Origin: Flammulina velutipes
Lineage: Eukaryota; Basidiomycota; Agaricomycetes; Agaricales; Physalacriaceae
Reading direction: 5' to 3'
NCBI GenBank assembly: GCA_011800155.1
Contig: CM022371.1
Span: 1,550,001-1,614,000, forward strand
DNA length: 64,000 nucleotides
The position numbers and the translations under genes are program-made. The notes under the pieces were generated by a model. That model was not told where the DNA came from. It saw only the letters and a program-made list of their open reading frames with translations, and did no database searches. This document shows, piece by piece, positions 46,976-61,131 of the stretch (the first letter of the stretch is position 1; every line of letters starts with the position of its first letter).

Positions 46976-49368
46976 TTAGAATGAAAAGACCGCCGCGTTC
47001 TTCCTCGTTCCAAACATATACACCAACGCTTGACTCATGAATAGCCCGACGGTAATCCCGATAGTCACTGCTATCATTGCTCCCCCAATGTCAATTCCAT
47101 TACCATTCGCCGTAATCCCACCAGCCTGAGATAGACCTGACTAAAGACGAAATGTCAGAGCGCACAACAACACAAAAATCGTTCAACTTACAGGAACCAA
47201 GAAAAGGACACCGGTGACCATCGACGTGAACGCCGTTCCACCCATCCTTCGCGAATATATGTTCCCCAGCAACCCCACAGTAAAAGCGCCTATGGCGGAA
47301 ACGACGTCCGAGCGATTAAAGATGTAATGGTTCGCAATCTTGTTCGAAGTGTAAGACGCGCAGGAGATGACGACCATAACAGGTAACTGCTTGCTCCGCA
47401 AAGGTTGAAGATTGGCGAGCGACGATAGCAAGGAGAACAGAGGTACAATGATGAAGGCACACCAGTAGGGGAAAGGTTGAAGATACCAGGGGAAAGTCTT
47501 TGGTCTGTAGCAGGCATCAATGATGCTATGCTCGTCAAGAGGAACTGTGTGCGTAAACGTCCAAGTGCCAACCACAGGTATGGTCCCGTTGTCAGTCGCG
47601 TTGTCGGCTGCCCAGCTGCCAGTTAGGGCAACAACCGTCGACAGTTTGCTGGCTAACGAATCCAGTTCATGACGGGCATGCCGATCGAAGAGAAGGTAGA
47701 AGTCAGAACCTATCTGGAGACCAAAACCCTGAACAACAGATTGGAAAATCAGCGACACCTGGAACGGAATGCGCGACATACCAAAAACAACGTATAAATC
47801 AACGCGTAGACCATTTTAACGCTGCCACAAACAATATTTTTTGACGCAAGTTCGAGGGAGCTGCTAACTGCAAATAGGTCAATGACACGCAGAAGAAACT
47901 CAATAAGAATCATACGAATCAGATATCCAGGTAGAATACCAATAATGCTGGATGAAGAGATGGCAGTGTAACAGAAGATTTGACTACGGATGCTGCTGAG
48001 TCCTCGAGCGGCGAAGGACACAAAGATTGCGGCAGTAATTCTGTACAGAAATCAGAACGATGACAGCTGGCACGAACAATGCGACGTACTCGAAAACGTT
48101 GGCATACAGTGCACTTTTCGTAGCACAAAGCTGTAGGATAGAGAGCGTCATAGCGCCTACACCTGCTATCCACATATCGACAAAGGAGCCTCCAAAAGCC
48201 AACGGACAGATAAGGGCAGACAGAACGAAGGCCAAAAAGACTCGAAAAGGAAGAGAGTACATGGCAGGGGCATTGAGCAGAGCTTCAAGCTCTTCGGTAG
48301 CCTTCCTAGCGCTAATTTCGTCGTGAACAACAGATCGATATATAAGATGGACTTTGTGAAGCGCGCCAAGAGACAAACGACCTCCGCATTTTACGAAATT
48401 AGTCTCGGAGCATCCAAGTTCTTGGTCGCCAAAGGAGCAGATGATAACACCAGGGAGATGGATGAACTCGGCTTCAACTTCGAGAATTCGGGCAGCTGCG
48501 GTAAGTTGGGACTCAATACGATGAGAGGGAGCGCCAAAAGTCATGAGAGTGCGAGCGAGCTTGATCAAGAATTCCTGTCGGTTGGCCATCGCTGATGACA
48601 AGAGTGAGTACAAGCCACAGCGAACGAAGAAATGGTCGTACAGGTTACATTGAACTCAATTTTGACGCGCATGAGATGCTTCCGCCTAGCTTTATAGTCC
48701 ATTTGACGGAGTGCATTCTTCTCGACATCTTCAGTATCTTCCAGGTATCGAGCGCGAGCACCGGTCACGAGAGGATCATCCGGGTCCAGTCCTTCAGACG
48801 CGTTGGAAAAGGTCGAATCTTTCCTGCCGTATCCCGGGCGCTGGAAGGACTCGCCATCTTCTCGATTGAGTTCGCGAAGGTCCAGCATCTGAGAAGGAAT
48901 TCCACGGTGCTTTTCTGCTCGCTCTTTTTCGGGATCATAGTCTTCCTCGTCGCTGTTGTCGTCGAATTCCTTGACGCCAGGCTTCGGCGCAAAGCTGACG
49001 CTCCGTTTCATTGGACCGCGATTTCGAACTTGCGGGGCATCGGAGCCGCCATAGGCGTTTGGAGGAGGCGGGATATCGTAGGGATGTTGATAGGAAGACA
49101 ACGCGTACTTGCTGTATGGGTCCTGCTCGTCGTCGGGGGCGGTGATTATCGTTGCCTGAGAATCGCGCCTATCGTCTTCACTGGGAGCGATGGGAAGCAG
49201 GCTGACACGCCGAGGTGGCGAACTCTGCGGGTTCGCGAAGGGATTGCGCCAGACGGGAGGTGAGCTCGCAAACGGCGAGATGGCATTTCTGTCGCGCTCG
49301 TTGTTCAGAGCACCCGCCGGCGGTGGCGGCGGTATGTACGAGCTTCCACGATGATCCTCGGACGACAT
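46976..49368 (-). CDS. PRM10: Prm10/ThrE-like multi-pass transporter (DUF1212)
   Basis: Fungal pheromone-regulated membrane protein 10 family, distantly related to bacterial threonine/serine exporter ThrE. ATG 49368 starts a long disordered cytosolic region (MSSEDHRGSSYIPPPPPAG, then DEEDYDPEKERAEKHRG). The conserved domain begins ANRQEFLIKLARTLMTFGAP, SHRIESQLTAAARILEVEA and HLPGVIICSFGD, followed by ten or so membrane segments including RVFLAFVLSALICPLAFGGS, FVDMWIAGVGAMTLSILQLC, SSSIIGILPGYLI, WCAFIIVPLFSLLSSLANL and GAFTVGLLGNIYSRRMGGTA. The last exon reads AMIAVTIGITVGLFMSQALV and ends FSF with stop at 46976. Export substrate in fungi is unknown. Head-to-tail with CDC5 upstream (105 bp). 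Confidence 0.85.
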
Positions 49369-49473
49369 GAGCAACGGCGAGCAAAGACAGAGACGATGGT
49401 GGTGGTGACAGTCCAAGTTTGGAAAGACTCGTTACAAAATTATGTAAAAAAACAAATACGGATACAAGATGTC

Positions 49474-52313
<2,840 letters not shown>

Positions 52314-52444
52314 TGTTGCAACTTGACCGCAAGAGGTCAAGAGGCCGGCAAATACGGCCAAATATTGCCATCAATTTGATCACGGTCACGCTCTTGAGGT
52401 TGGACAATACCACCCTCCTTGTCCTTACCTTCACATGCGATACC

Positions 52445-53309
52445 ATGGAAAAATACTTCGCAGTTTCTAAACCTCGACGCGTCAATGGTACACTGAAGGG
52501 CAAGGAAAAGGAAAAGTCAAGATATCAACCCTACTCCGATCGTGAACGAATAAAACCCAAGCCTAAAGAACGAATAGCGTAAACATTCCCCCCTCCCTGT
52601 GATAGCCTGCAACTCATCTGATCCCTATAGCGCACTGCTCGAACAAGTCGACACCTCGGACGGACAACCTTCTTCATCAACCCTCACTAAACTCCTATTA
52701 CAGACACTCTCCGACGAATCAAATCCTCTTACCCATTCCGATATCCATGAACGCTCAGGTAGCCGAAATTCCTTGCCTATATACATGAAATATCTAATCC
52801 ATGTACATCCAAGACACCGCGGTATCTATATCTACTGGCCACCAAGTCGCAGATGGTGGCGCAGCTAGCACGAGACCCGGCTACCTCGAGGCTCGCAATC
52901 GCAAACTAGTTCATCAGCAACAAGCGACCTCCGACACCGACATCCACCAAGTCCTTCGCAGTACACGCATCTACATCAACGGCTTCCTTGCAGGAACCAC
53001 AGATATTGAGATGAAAAGACTCATCACACTATCAGGCGGCCAAGTTTTGTTCGTAAAATGTCTTATCAATGCTTCCCCACTCTTACTGGCTGTAGATTGA
53101 CGCCCTCCGGCGCCACACACATCCTAACCTCACAAGGCCTCAGCGCGTCGAAAACTCAGAAGATTTTAACCTCGAAGAAGTCGATCCACGTTGTGAAACC
53201 TGAGTGGGTGACAGATAGCATCAACGCAAACAAGAGACAATCAGAGCGACTGTACAGCATCATCAAGACCAACTCATCGGCAACACTTCTCGATATGTGG
53301 TCCCGATAA
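52445..53309 (+). CDS. BRCT-domain protein related to the Rev1 N-terminus
   Basis: Start MEKYFAVSKPRRVNG at 52445, followed by a basic, low-complexity region and exons encoding GQPSSSTLTKLLLQTLSD and EARNRKLVHQQQATSDT. The BRCT domain begins STRIYINGFLAGTTDIEMKR and LITLSGGQVL; an intron (about 53040-53092) leads to GATHILTSQGLSASKTQKIL and HVVKPEWVTDSINANKRQSE, which match the BRCT of Rev1 closely. The gene stops 35 residues later (LYSIIKTNSSATLLDMWSR). Rev1 itself would continue into a DinB-type polymerase, which is absent here. It may bind DNA ends or phosphoproteins at stalled forks; that is inference. Confidence 0.75.
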
Positions 53310-53565
53310 AGCGCATTATAATGTAGACTATGTTCATTGTACCAGTTGTATACCACGCCTTGCGTCTTGTTCAGGTATGCCTGGGAAATTTTCCTGCGGC
53401 TTCAGAAGTCTTGCTTGTGAAGAAAATCTGAGCACGCGCCCTCGACGAGCACAACGGCCAAAGACTTAAAAAAACATGTAACATTACAATCCAATAAATA
53501 TTTATTCAAGTTCAGTTGTACATCATTTCAGTACAACGCTTTCCCAACATAAAACCCGAAATAAC

Positions 53566-54788
53566 TTAATACATGAGGTTTCCGACGGCAGAAGGAGAGC
53601 CATTGTCGTTGTAAAGAGTGGAACCGGTGCCAACGTATGCGGCACCGGCAGGATCATTGGAGGCGAAAAGGGAAGGAGAGGTGGCAACGAATGGGAAGTA
53701 TAAGGTAACCCATGGCTGAGCGTCAAGCCATGCGAAGGCCTCTCTGAAGAAGGCAACTCTGAAGGCAACTCTTAGAATAAGACATTCAACGCGACGATGA
53801 GTACTTACTGTGCAGCCTGGCCGCCTGAGGGGTTCCTCAGAGCGAATTCGGTGATAACGATATTGAAAGCCTAGCAGAGTTCAGAATTTAATTCCAAATT
53901 TATACTGTGCCACGTACGGGGAATCGGTTATGAGCATTGGTGATGTGGTTTCTGAATTCAGTGAAACTGTTTCCGTACCAGTGCTTTGATGTAGATTTAA
54001 CATGATACTCTTAGAGCGTGAATATTGAAGTTCTTACCAGGTTGATGTAGTCCGCGTAGCAGCCATTAGGCAGAGGACCACAGGCATTGATCATCCGGGC
54101 AAGCCAGTCCAAACCTTGCCCGGCTGAGCTGCTCGACGTGACCGCAGGGAGCGCTTTCTTGATAGCCTGTCAAATATGTCTTAGCATCGGCAACGCCCCC
54201 ATCCCATCAACGTGCTCACAAGAGGATTGATCCACTGCTTATACCAACTCGCAGCAGCCTCTGGGGAAATACCAGCGAGATCTGGCTCATTCAAACTGAA
54301 TACAGCTAGGAACAAAATGAGACGGAGAACCTCGAGAAGGGATCGGTACTCACTGGCCCATCCTTGGGCTCTTTGACGAGCCGCGAGTTCGCCGATGGGG
54401 CTGGACGAGCAGTCCAAGCAACGTTGCATTCCGATGAAGCCAAGTCCGCCAGCACCATTGGTCGAGGGAGGGGAGTAAGTTTCCCAGTCGTAACTGTGTC
54501 GGCGTTCAGTAAAATCACGCCGCGCTTGTCATCAAGAAACGCCTACATCGCGACCACCTGCCCTTGACCGTTGTTGAGCACGCCAGGGTCCCTAAAGCAG
54601 TTGTGAGAACGAGTACTATGAGAACACGACTCGAGCTTACAGTCTACCATTGTCTGTGAATGAAAGTCAGCATAGGTCACAGTCAAGGATCGACTGGGAG
54701 ACGTACACCATGGCCAAGCAAGACCGCGTTTACCTGCAGAAGCGGCAGTGACGAAGAGAGCGAGAGTGAGGCTGATTGCAGAGAGCAT
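53566..54788 (-). CDS. GH128-like secreted endo-beta-1,3-glucanase
   Basis: Glycoside hydrolase family 128 (Asl1-like) protein, expected to act on fungal beta-1,3-glucan. A signal peptide starts at 54788 (MLSAISLTLALFVTAASAG), directly followed by KRGLAWPW, the usual start of the mature domain. After short introns come NNGQGQVVAIYDWE, GGLGFIGMQRCLDCSSSP, FSLNEPDLAG (one active-site Glu), WYKQWINPL, INLHWYGN and FNIVITEFAL (second active-site Glu), then RAFFREAFAWLDAQPWVTLY. C-terminus NGSPSAVGNLMY with TAA at 53566-53568. Six or seven introns. A wall-remodelling or fruiting role is plausible. Convergent with the BRCT gene. Confidence 0.85.
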
Positions 54789-56278
54789 ATTCAGGAAGGA
54801 GTGAATGCAAGAGAGTTTGCTGGACGGGTATGTCTTGACTTTTCCTGAGCACCTGCTAGCGCTTTTAAACTAGTCGTCCAATCAGCATGTGGTTTTGCGA
54901 GGATGGGGTTCCTCGACGGCCATATGTTGCTATGTGATTTAGGACCCATCTGGAAGTCTGGGCAGATACGAATCCATACGAGAAAACTGCGAAGTGGATG
55001 GCGCGTTGTTAACATCCCAGGACTCGGCTGATGTCCTGCAAAGATGGCAATGAAACGGCGGTTCTCATCCAACTTTGGTCGTAAAGGATAGTTAGATGCA
55101 ATTGCCATCATTCCTGGTTAGTTGGCATTGACGCCTAATCGAGTACACTCACCGCCGGCCAGCGCTCTGTCATATCAAGATATCTCATCATGACCTTCAG
55201 GAGGCTTAGGCTTCAAGCTTCAGTGATGCTGAATCGTTGTAGTAAAAGTCATTATTAAGTACCTTGTTGCTGATATATCCGTCAAATACGAGGTCCATCT
55301 GATTTATCCCATCCGAGTCGTCTACGGAGAATACTAAGATATCGACACCGACATAAGCGTTAACGTTAACGGACATATGCGAGCGGGCATTCGATAAAAT
55401 CGAGATGGAACGAACAGTCACGGGGGATTCAGACTGGACAGTACATCATCGGTCTTGGTTCCGGTTCCTAGAGAGAGAGGCCATTCGAAGTGATGGCATG
55501 AGCGTAGATTTGCGACCGCCACGAGGAGGAGCAAAGAAAAATGCGATTTTCCATATGACACCTTGATAAGACATCTACGAAGCGGATGAAAGTCTGCGAA
55601 GTATGAAGCTTGCAGTTATGAACTAACCGTTGGCGTCGGAAAGTGTACCAGAATGTATTGCTGCAAAATCTCTCGGGACCGGGAAGACAATTTCTGCCAT
55701 CATAAATGTTGTCACTTGGGGTCCGTGAGCCTCGAGTACACGACTAAAGGTTCAAAGCAAACAATTGTGTGGGCTCCGACCAGTGAGGTGGGTTTCATGG
55801 CGATTTCGTATGCCCCGAAGACAAGCAATAGGACCTTCTCCCGTGTGCTGGATTCCTTCTCACTGATGATCAATGACGACCACCCGAGACCACTGCCCTC
55901 ACCAGCTATGGGCTTGGCCAGACGTTCTCTTCCCCGCAGACAACAGATCTAGACGTTCGTTGTCGTCCTGCTAGCTCGCTGTAGATGCGCGACTTGCGCA
56001 GACCGTTCGCGAACCCTGCCCACGTAGTTTGAGAACATCCGCTAATTGTCGCCTACTATGGACATGCATCGGTCACCTGGTTGAACGACCCATGATTGTA
56101 TATTCCAGTCAACGCTTCTTCTGAACCCGAAGGCGCGCACGAAGCTCCCCGACGGGCGGTCCGCCATCAACCAAGTGATCATTTGGAAACCTATCATGGT
56201 CATCTGCTCAGAGGGATGAGCCCCACGATATAAACTGCAACTCGCCTAATATTCCTCGACGCTCGTTACGCATCAGAT
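54789..56278. other. Intergenic region with possible unmodelled minus-strand gene
   Basis: Nearly 1.5 kb. On the minus strand, two stretches look protein-like: 55206-55421 (HMSVNVNAYVGVDILVFSVD, MDLVFDGYISNKV) preceded by a candidate acceptor, and about 55720-55890 (IISEKESSTREKVLLLVFGA, TSLVGAHTIVCFEPLVVYS). They could be exons of one small gene of unknown family, or a decayed one. I could not build a confident model. TTTAAAA near 54866 could be the GH128 TATA box. Confidence 0.3.
56229..56234 (+). promoter_or_regulatory. TATA box of the aldose epimerase gene
   Basis: TATAAA 50 bp upstream of the ATG at 56279. Confidence 0.45.
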
Positions 56279-57825
56279 ATGGTCTGGGGAGCCGTCCTGT
56301 TCACTTTCGTATGCTATACTGCAGTCAGCGCCAACAACTGGAACTGGCACAACGAAGACGTGAGTGCTCTCGGTGCATCGCGAGCCGATGTTGATGCGCT
56401 ATAGGCTTTGAAACCTATCAACATTGCTGCACCAGACGGGTCAGCAAACGCAACGTTCATACCGTTCGGTGCAACGATCACAAACTTTTGGGTCAACGAC
56501 AAGGTCTACATTGTGTTGTGGTCCTTTATTCGTCTTGACTGAATCAGCTGCTAGAACGGCCGGGCTCTTGACCTCCTCCTAGGCTTCGACGATTTTGCAA
56601 GTGGTTCAATCGGCGAGGATACAATTTTTTTGACTATCCCGTTAGACATTGTACGAAAGTTTGGATCGAGGGCGTCAATATTTTGGACCTATTGTGGGAC
56701 GGTAAGTTGCTCTGCGCAGAGAGTTTCTATTTGGTTTAAACTCACCAAGGTACGCGAATCGAATCAAGAACGGTACTTTCACAATCCCTGGGGCGACAGG
56801 GAATGAGACGTATCAAGTACCAAACAATGAGCATAACGGTACGCCTTGTTTCCATTTGCGCAGTCTCGTCCATAATGTATCCAATAGGCACAAATTCGTT
56901 GCATGGCGGTGAGATTGGATACGACTTGAGGCCCTGGTCTGTTCTGTATCAAACGAGCAACGAAGTTATCTTTGGACTAGTCGATCCTGACGGCAAAGAA
57001 GGATTTCCTGGAACCGTCATCACATCAGTAAGTACACTGATTAATTTTGTACGCTGCTCAGACTCACCTGAAAATTACAGGTGCAGTACAAGTTGGAAAA
57101 CGCATCGACATGGAAGACAAGTATCAATGCCACAGCGGAGACACCGATAATGTTGAGCGGACACCACTTCTGGAATTTGGACGGATACCAAGGCAGAGAT
57201 GACCTCATCGGTCATTTTGCTCAGTTCAACGCGTCTCGAGTAATTGCGACAGACGGTATCCTGATTCCGACTGGAGAGTTGATAAATGTAACGGACACTG
57301 CACTCGATTTCAGAGAAGCCAGGTCCATTGGCGTCGGAATCAACGAAACGGAGTCGTTCGAATACTGTGGAACCGGCAAGTGGCATGGTGGTCCGTCGAT
57401 TCTTTTGAATAGATAACGTGGATTTCAGGTTGCGTCGGTTACGACAATTGTTGGATATACGAGGACAATACGAGGGATGAGCCAGTGTTTTCCGTCTGGA
57501 GTAACCATTCTGGGATCAGGATGGACGTTACCACGAACCAACCAGCGCTGCAGGTGTGCAATAAAACTTTGGAAGAGACATATATATTGAAGTGACGCAA
57601 CAGATATACACATGCAGTGGCATCTATGACCCAAATGCACCCATACCACGCAAGGCGGCTCACGGTGGCCCATCGCTGTCGTACAATACCCATTCTTGCC
57701 TTGTCATCGAGCAGGAGTCGTGGATAGACGCGATCAACAATCCGGAATGGCATATTGACCAGATATATGGACCTAGGCGCTCGTATATTTGGGAAGCGAC
57801 GTATAAATTTTCTGTAACAAAATAA
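56279..57825 (+). CDS. Secreted aldose 1-epimerase (galactose mutarotase-like)
   Basis: Catalyses alpha/beta interconversion of hexoses such as galactose. ATG 56279 begins a signal peptide (MVWGAVLFTFVCYTAVSA). The fold is recognised from PINIAAPDGSANATFIPFGA, TITNFWVNDK, DLLLGFDDF, the YFGPIVGR-YANRIKNGTF join, NEHNGTNSLHGGEIGYD (catalytic His region), GLVDPDGKEGFPGT, SGHHFWNLDGYQG (second His), GILIPTGELINVT and CLVIEQESWIDAINN (Glu base region). Many Asn-linked glycosylation sequons fit an extracellular location. The C-terminus GPRRSYIWEATYKFSVTK ends at 57825. Eight or so introns. Neighbouring GH128 hints at extracellular sugar metabolism, but the two genes are divergent and not necessarily co-regulated. 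Confidence 0.87.
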
Positions 57826-58118
57826 TTAGCCTGGTGTTCATGTACGGGAGACGATGAAGAAGGTTCAGGACACCCTTGCGTATAATGGGTGTCTGGGATT
57901 TGGTCCGCAGCGCACACAAGTGTACTTGGACTGGTGCACAGCATAAAGCTCATCAGGGAAAATGAAGAGGAAAAGTACTGACCATGGTGGTTGAAGATAA
58001 AGTGGACACGAAAAAACTCAGAATAAATACGGCAAAGTGTTCCCACGGTCCGATCATTGATCGATGATCAACGCTTGCTCAAATACTACAGTACACACCG
58101 TGCTACCATAAATACCCT

Positions 58119-59444
58119 TCACTTCGGACGAGGAACCCAGATTTCAGGCTGGAAATAGTTCCCCCCTCGATGAAGCAGTCCAGTGACGAAGAACGTATTC
58201 GCCTTCAGGCCACCGTTCCCAATCTGCCACGTTTCATATCCTTTCTCTACCACAGCTTTCCTGTCCTGTCCATGATCAATTACAGAACGATTATTTATCG
58301 TTCATAACGCTCACCTTGAGTGTCATAACATACTCGATAATCATGTTGCATATCAGATAAAGCAGAGTATTTCGAGTCATGGTACCGTTGTGCGTCTTGA
58401 CGCGTTTCTCAAAAGGAAAATGAGGATAACCAGGCCACTGCACATACGTCAGCTAACGATACGAGAGACATGTAGCACTACTACACACCTGAATCTTGAC
58501 CTTGATTTCTCGGTAGCCTACCCTCTCGAACACTTTGTCTTCTGAATGCTCGATAGGATCGGAATGCTGCTTCAGGATCTGCTTCAGCATGACTCCGAGC
58601 TCATGGAAGCCTTTCGTCCTAAACTCAATAGGTGCAAACAGATAATCTGTGTGGCGGCCGTATGACGTCGGTTCTCCGAATATGTTGTCCTGCGGGACGA
58701 GAACATGGTTCGTCGGTCCAACAGGTCCAAGCTCATTAGTGAGCACATTCGCGGAACGATAAGTTCGAACTTCCTTGCACGCTTCGGCAGCATGAGACTC
58801 CTTGGACGGTGAGCTATCTGGCTTTGATCTTGAATAAGGATTGCATGCAGACGATCGACGTCGTGCTTGCGAAGTTGTCGTCTGGGATATTGTTAAGTTC
58901 AGGAAACGAGTGAACGAAAGACTGACCAACCTCAGACTTCCTTCGCCCGCTGACTCCTTGAGCGTGAGTCGCAGTCACGCCCTGAAGTTTATGGGGCGAT
59001 CTACTGTGCATCTCTGTCTCTGGACGAGGGACTCTGCTACTATGCGTTCGAGTTGCTCGTCAACATTAAATATGCAACGGGCCTAAGCACTCACGAAGAC
59101 GCCGGAAACTGTGTCATCAGAATGGAAGGCTGTTGAGTTTGTGGGTCAAAGGTGATAGATTGCACAGAGTGATGGTTGGTAGATGGCAGGAGACCCATAG
59201 GCCGATTCTCGTAGGTTCCAACAGAGTTGAGGGTTCTGAAGGACCCTTGTGTCATCGAGTGATCCACATAACGAGTCGGTCCACAGCTGTATTGGGAAAC
59301 ATTGCTGCGAAAATGGACGCCAGCGTCCATTACAGGTTGAGTCGTCTGGTAAATGTTTTGAGGCAAGGTCGAAGGGAATTGACTGTATGCCAGATAGCTG
59401 TAGTCATTGATCTGAGGCTGAGACTGAGAACCAGAAGGATACAT
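58119..59444 (-). CDS. Unknown fungal protein, Gln/Ser-rich N-terminus with conserved C-terminal domain
   Basis: Not recognised. The first ATG is 59444 (MYPSGSQSQPQINDYSYLAY); the N-terminal 110 residues are rich in Gln, Ser, Tyr and Pro. An intron separates a basic, Ser-rich region (RRRSSACNPYSRSKPDSSPS) and a folded-looking domain: YLFAPIEFRTKGFHELGVML, ERVGYREIKVKIQ, then WPGYPHFPFEKRVKTHNGTM, TRNTLLYLICNMIIEYVMTL and KGYETWQIGNGGLKANTFFV, ending EIWVPRPK with stop at 58119. No signal peptide or membrane segment. Upstream open frames to 59510 and 59950 lack an ATG, so extra 5' exons are possible. The layout (disordered N-terminus, compact C-terminal domain) would suit a transcriptional co-factor, but nothing shows it. 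Confidence 0.5.
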
Positions 59445-60109
59445 GGTGGCGACGAAAAGTACATCGCCCGTCTTCGATCCTTTAAATACATTGAACGAAT
59501 CCCCCAACAAGCCGCTTTGCTCGCTGTAAACAAGGAAGGTTTATTGTGCAGCGCATTGAATCGAATGACCATCCGAAAGCAAGAGCAATGCGCAATGGTA
59601 ACTCAGGGGCATACGAGTAGACCAGGCGGAGAAAGAGGATAAATCGGATTGTAGACACTTGAATACAACGGGACAATGCCGATTGTATATTGTTGACTTG
59701 GGGATTACAGAGGCCACCTTTGTCTAGATGACTGGAACGAAGAATGATTGTCGAAAGCCAAGGCGACGTTCTGAGCCCGTAAGATTCCCATGGGTATTTC
59801 AGCTAGTAATACTGGTTCAGTAGAAGGCGACTCGGTATAAAATCCAGTGAGAAGGCGCGTAGTGATGGTCCAGGTCACGGGAAGATTATCTTCGGGACAT
59901 CGGGCCGCGTTCCTAGAGTTACGCAAGTATATAGACCTATGTAGACCCAAGCATTCAAGGAAGAATTAGGATCTTCCGACGACTTGTTAGTCGTATTTTA
60001 AAGACGAAGATAGAGAAATAATAGAACTGAGAAGGGAGGCTTTCAACTGAAATCCCGGACTTTGAACGGTGACACAGCCACACGTTGAAGTCTTGATATT
60101 CCTGCTATC
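59445..60109. other. Divergent intergenic region, possible 5' exon of the unknown gene
   Basis: A minus-strand frame at 59705-59950 (EDNLPVTWTITTRLLTGFYT, EPVLLAEIPMGILRAQNVAL) has protein-like patterning but no ATG and no clear splice to the gene at 58119. The remainder is AT-rich with no other feature. Confidence 0.3.
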
Positions 60110-60914
60110 ATGTCGCTGCTTGACTTCCCTACTGAAGTTCGGTTCCTCATCGTAGAGAAACTATGTCTTTCTAGCCTGCGTAACATGGCGCTTGTTTGGG
60201 GGATCCCAGAAATCCGACGTCTCCTCTTCTACGATATCAGGATCCATTCAATGAAACTCAACGTCCAGAACTGCCTCCAAAATATCCAGAACAAGCCTCC
60301 AGAGATTAGATCTCTAGTGCACACATTCTACCTCCGTTCATTTCCAGAAACGATGTCTGATTTTTGTTCTCTCATTGCTCCCCGGACCCTTGCGGAAAAT
60401 TTCCCCAATCTCCAGGCGTTGGAATTCGACCATGTAAGCGTAGACAGCTTGGAACATGCTGATTTCGCTGGCATGCTTGGTATACACGAAAATGTATCCG
60501 CCCTCATGCTCAGAAGGGGAGATTACACGCTTGCCAAATTCCTTGCCATTCTGGTCTGTTTCCCCAATCTACGCGTCATTGAGCTGGTATGGTTCTATGT
60601 GTCATATCCCGCCCTCTTTGTCGGCGATGTCGACTATCCAGTGGAACCAGTCATAGTGGATTTTGACGCGTGCAACTTACCCAAAGCTCCAAAAACGCTC
60701 TCCCTGGAAGGTGGTGAGGCTCATTTTCGAAGTGAACGTGTGGTATATCGATGATCGAGGTGAGCATGTGGCGAATGAGATTCGTGAATGGTTGGCAAAG
60801 CGGCTGCTTCCCCAAGGCATTCCAAAAGTATGCGTTAGATACTTCTGCGGTAAAGGTCAACCTGTACACGCCAAAAGAATGGGATCGGTGGTGGTAGCTA
60901 GTTTCGTGGCATAG
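60110..60914 (+). CDS. F-box-like protein, probably frameshifted
   Basis: ATG 60110 opens MSLLDFPTEVRFLIVEKLCL and SSLRNMALVWGIPEIRRLLF, an F-box-type start, followed by leucine-rich segments (NFPNLQALEFDHVSVDSLEH, VCFPNLRVIELVWFYV). This frame stops at 60754 after an unpatterned end. From about 60700 the next frame reads VVRLIFEVNVWYIDDRGEHV and ANEIREWLAKRLLPQGIPKV to a stop at 60914, exactly the C-terminal pattern expected in this kind of agaricomycete F-box/LRR protein. No splice sites explain the change, so a small indel near 60700-60715 is likely: a young pseudogene or a sequencing error. Confidence 0.55.
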
Positions 60915-61131
60915 TATGTATTCAAGATGTGTCCAATTCAGTTACTACGCCGCACAGTAGGGGAATAGGGCGTAACCAGACCGGAGAAACAATATGAGTT
61001 GGGTCGTATCTCTCGTAGTCCGAGCGATCTTGAGTCACGCAGCCCACTGATATTGCCCGAAAATAATTACGATGCGTATAAAATAAGTTACTAAACGCTG
61101 TTGTTTATAAGAGTCCTTGCACGCCCACAAG

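Noticed and set aside
52445..53309. Full Rev1 translesion polymerase
   Set aside because: Stop follows 35 residues after the BRCT and the next 256 bp lead to a convergent GH128 gene, so no polymerase domain is present.
58051..58070. Palindromic TGATCA...TGATCA sequence between the epimerase and the unknown gene
   Set aside because: Short AT-rich palindrome in a convergent intergenic region, no flanking repeats, easily due to chance.
58119..59444. Velvet-family regulator
   Set aside because: The C-terminal domain lacks the recognisable velvet strands; only general Gln/Ser-rich composition suggested it.
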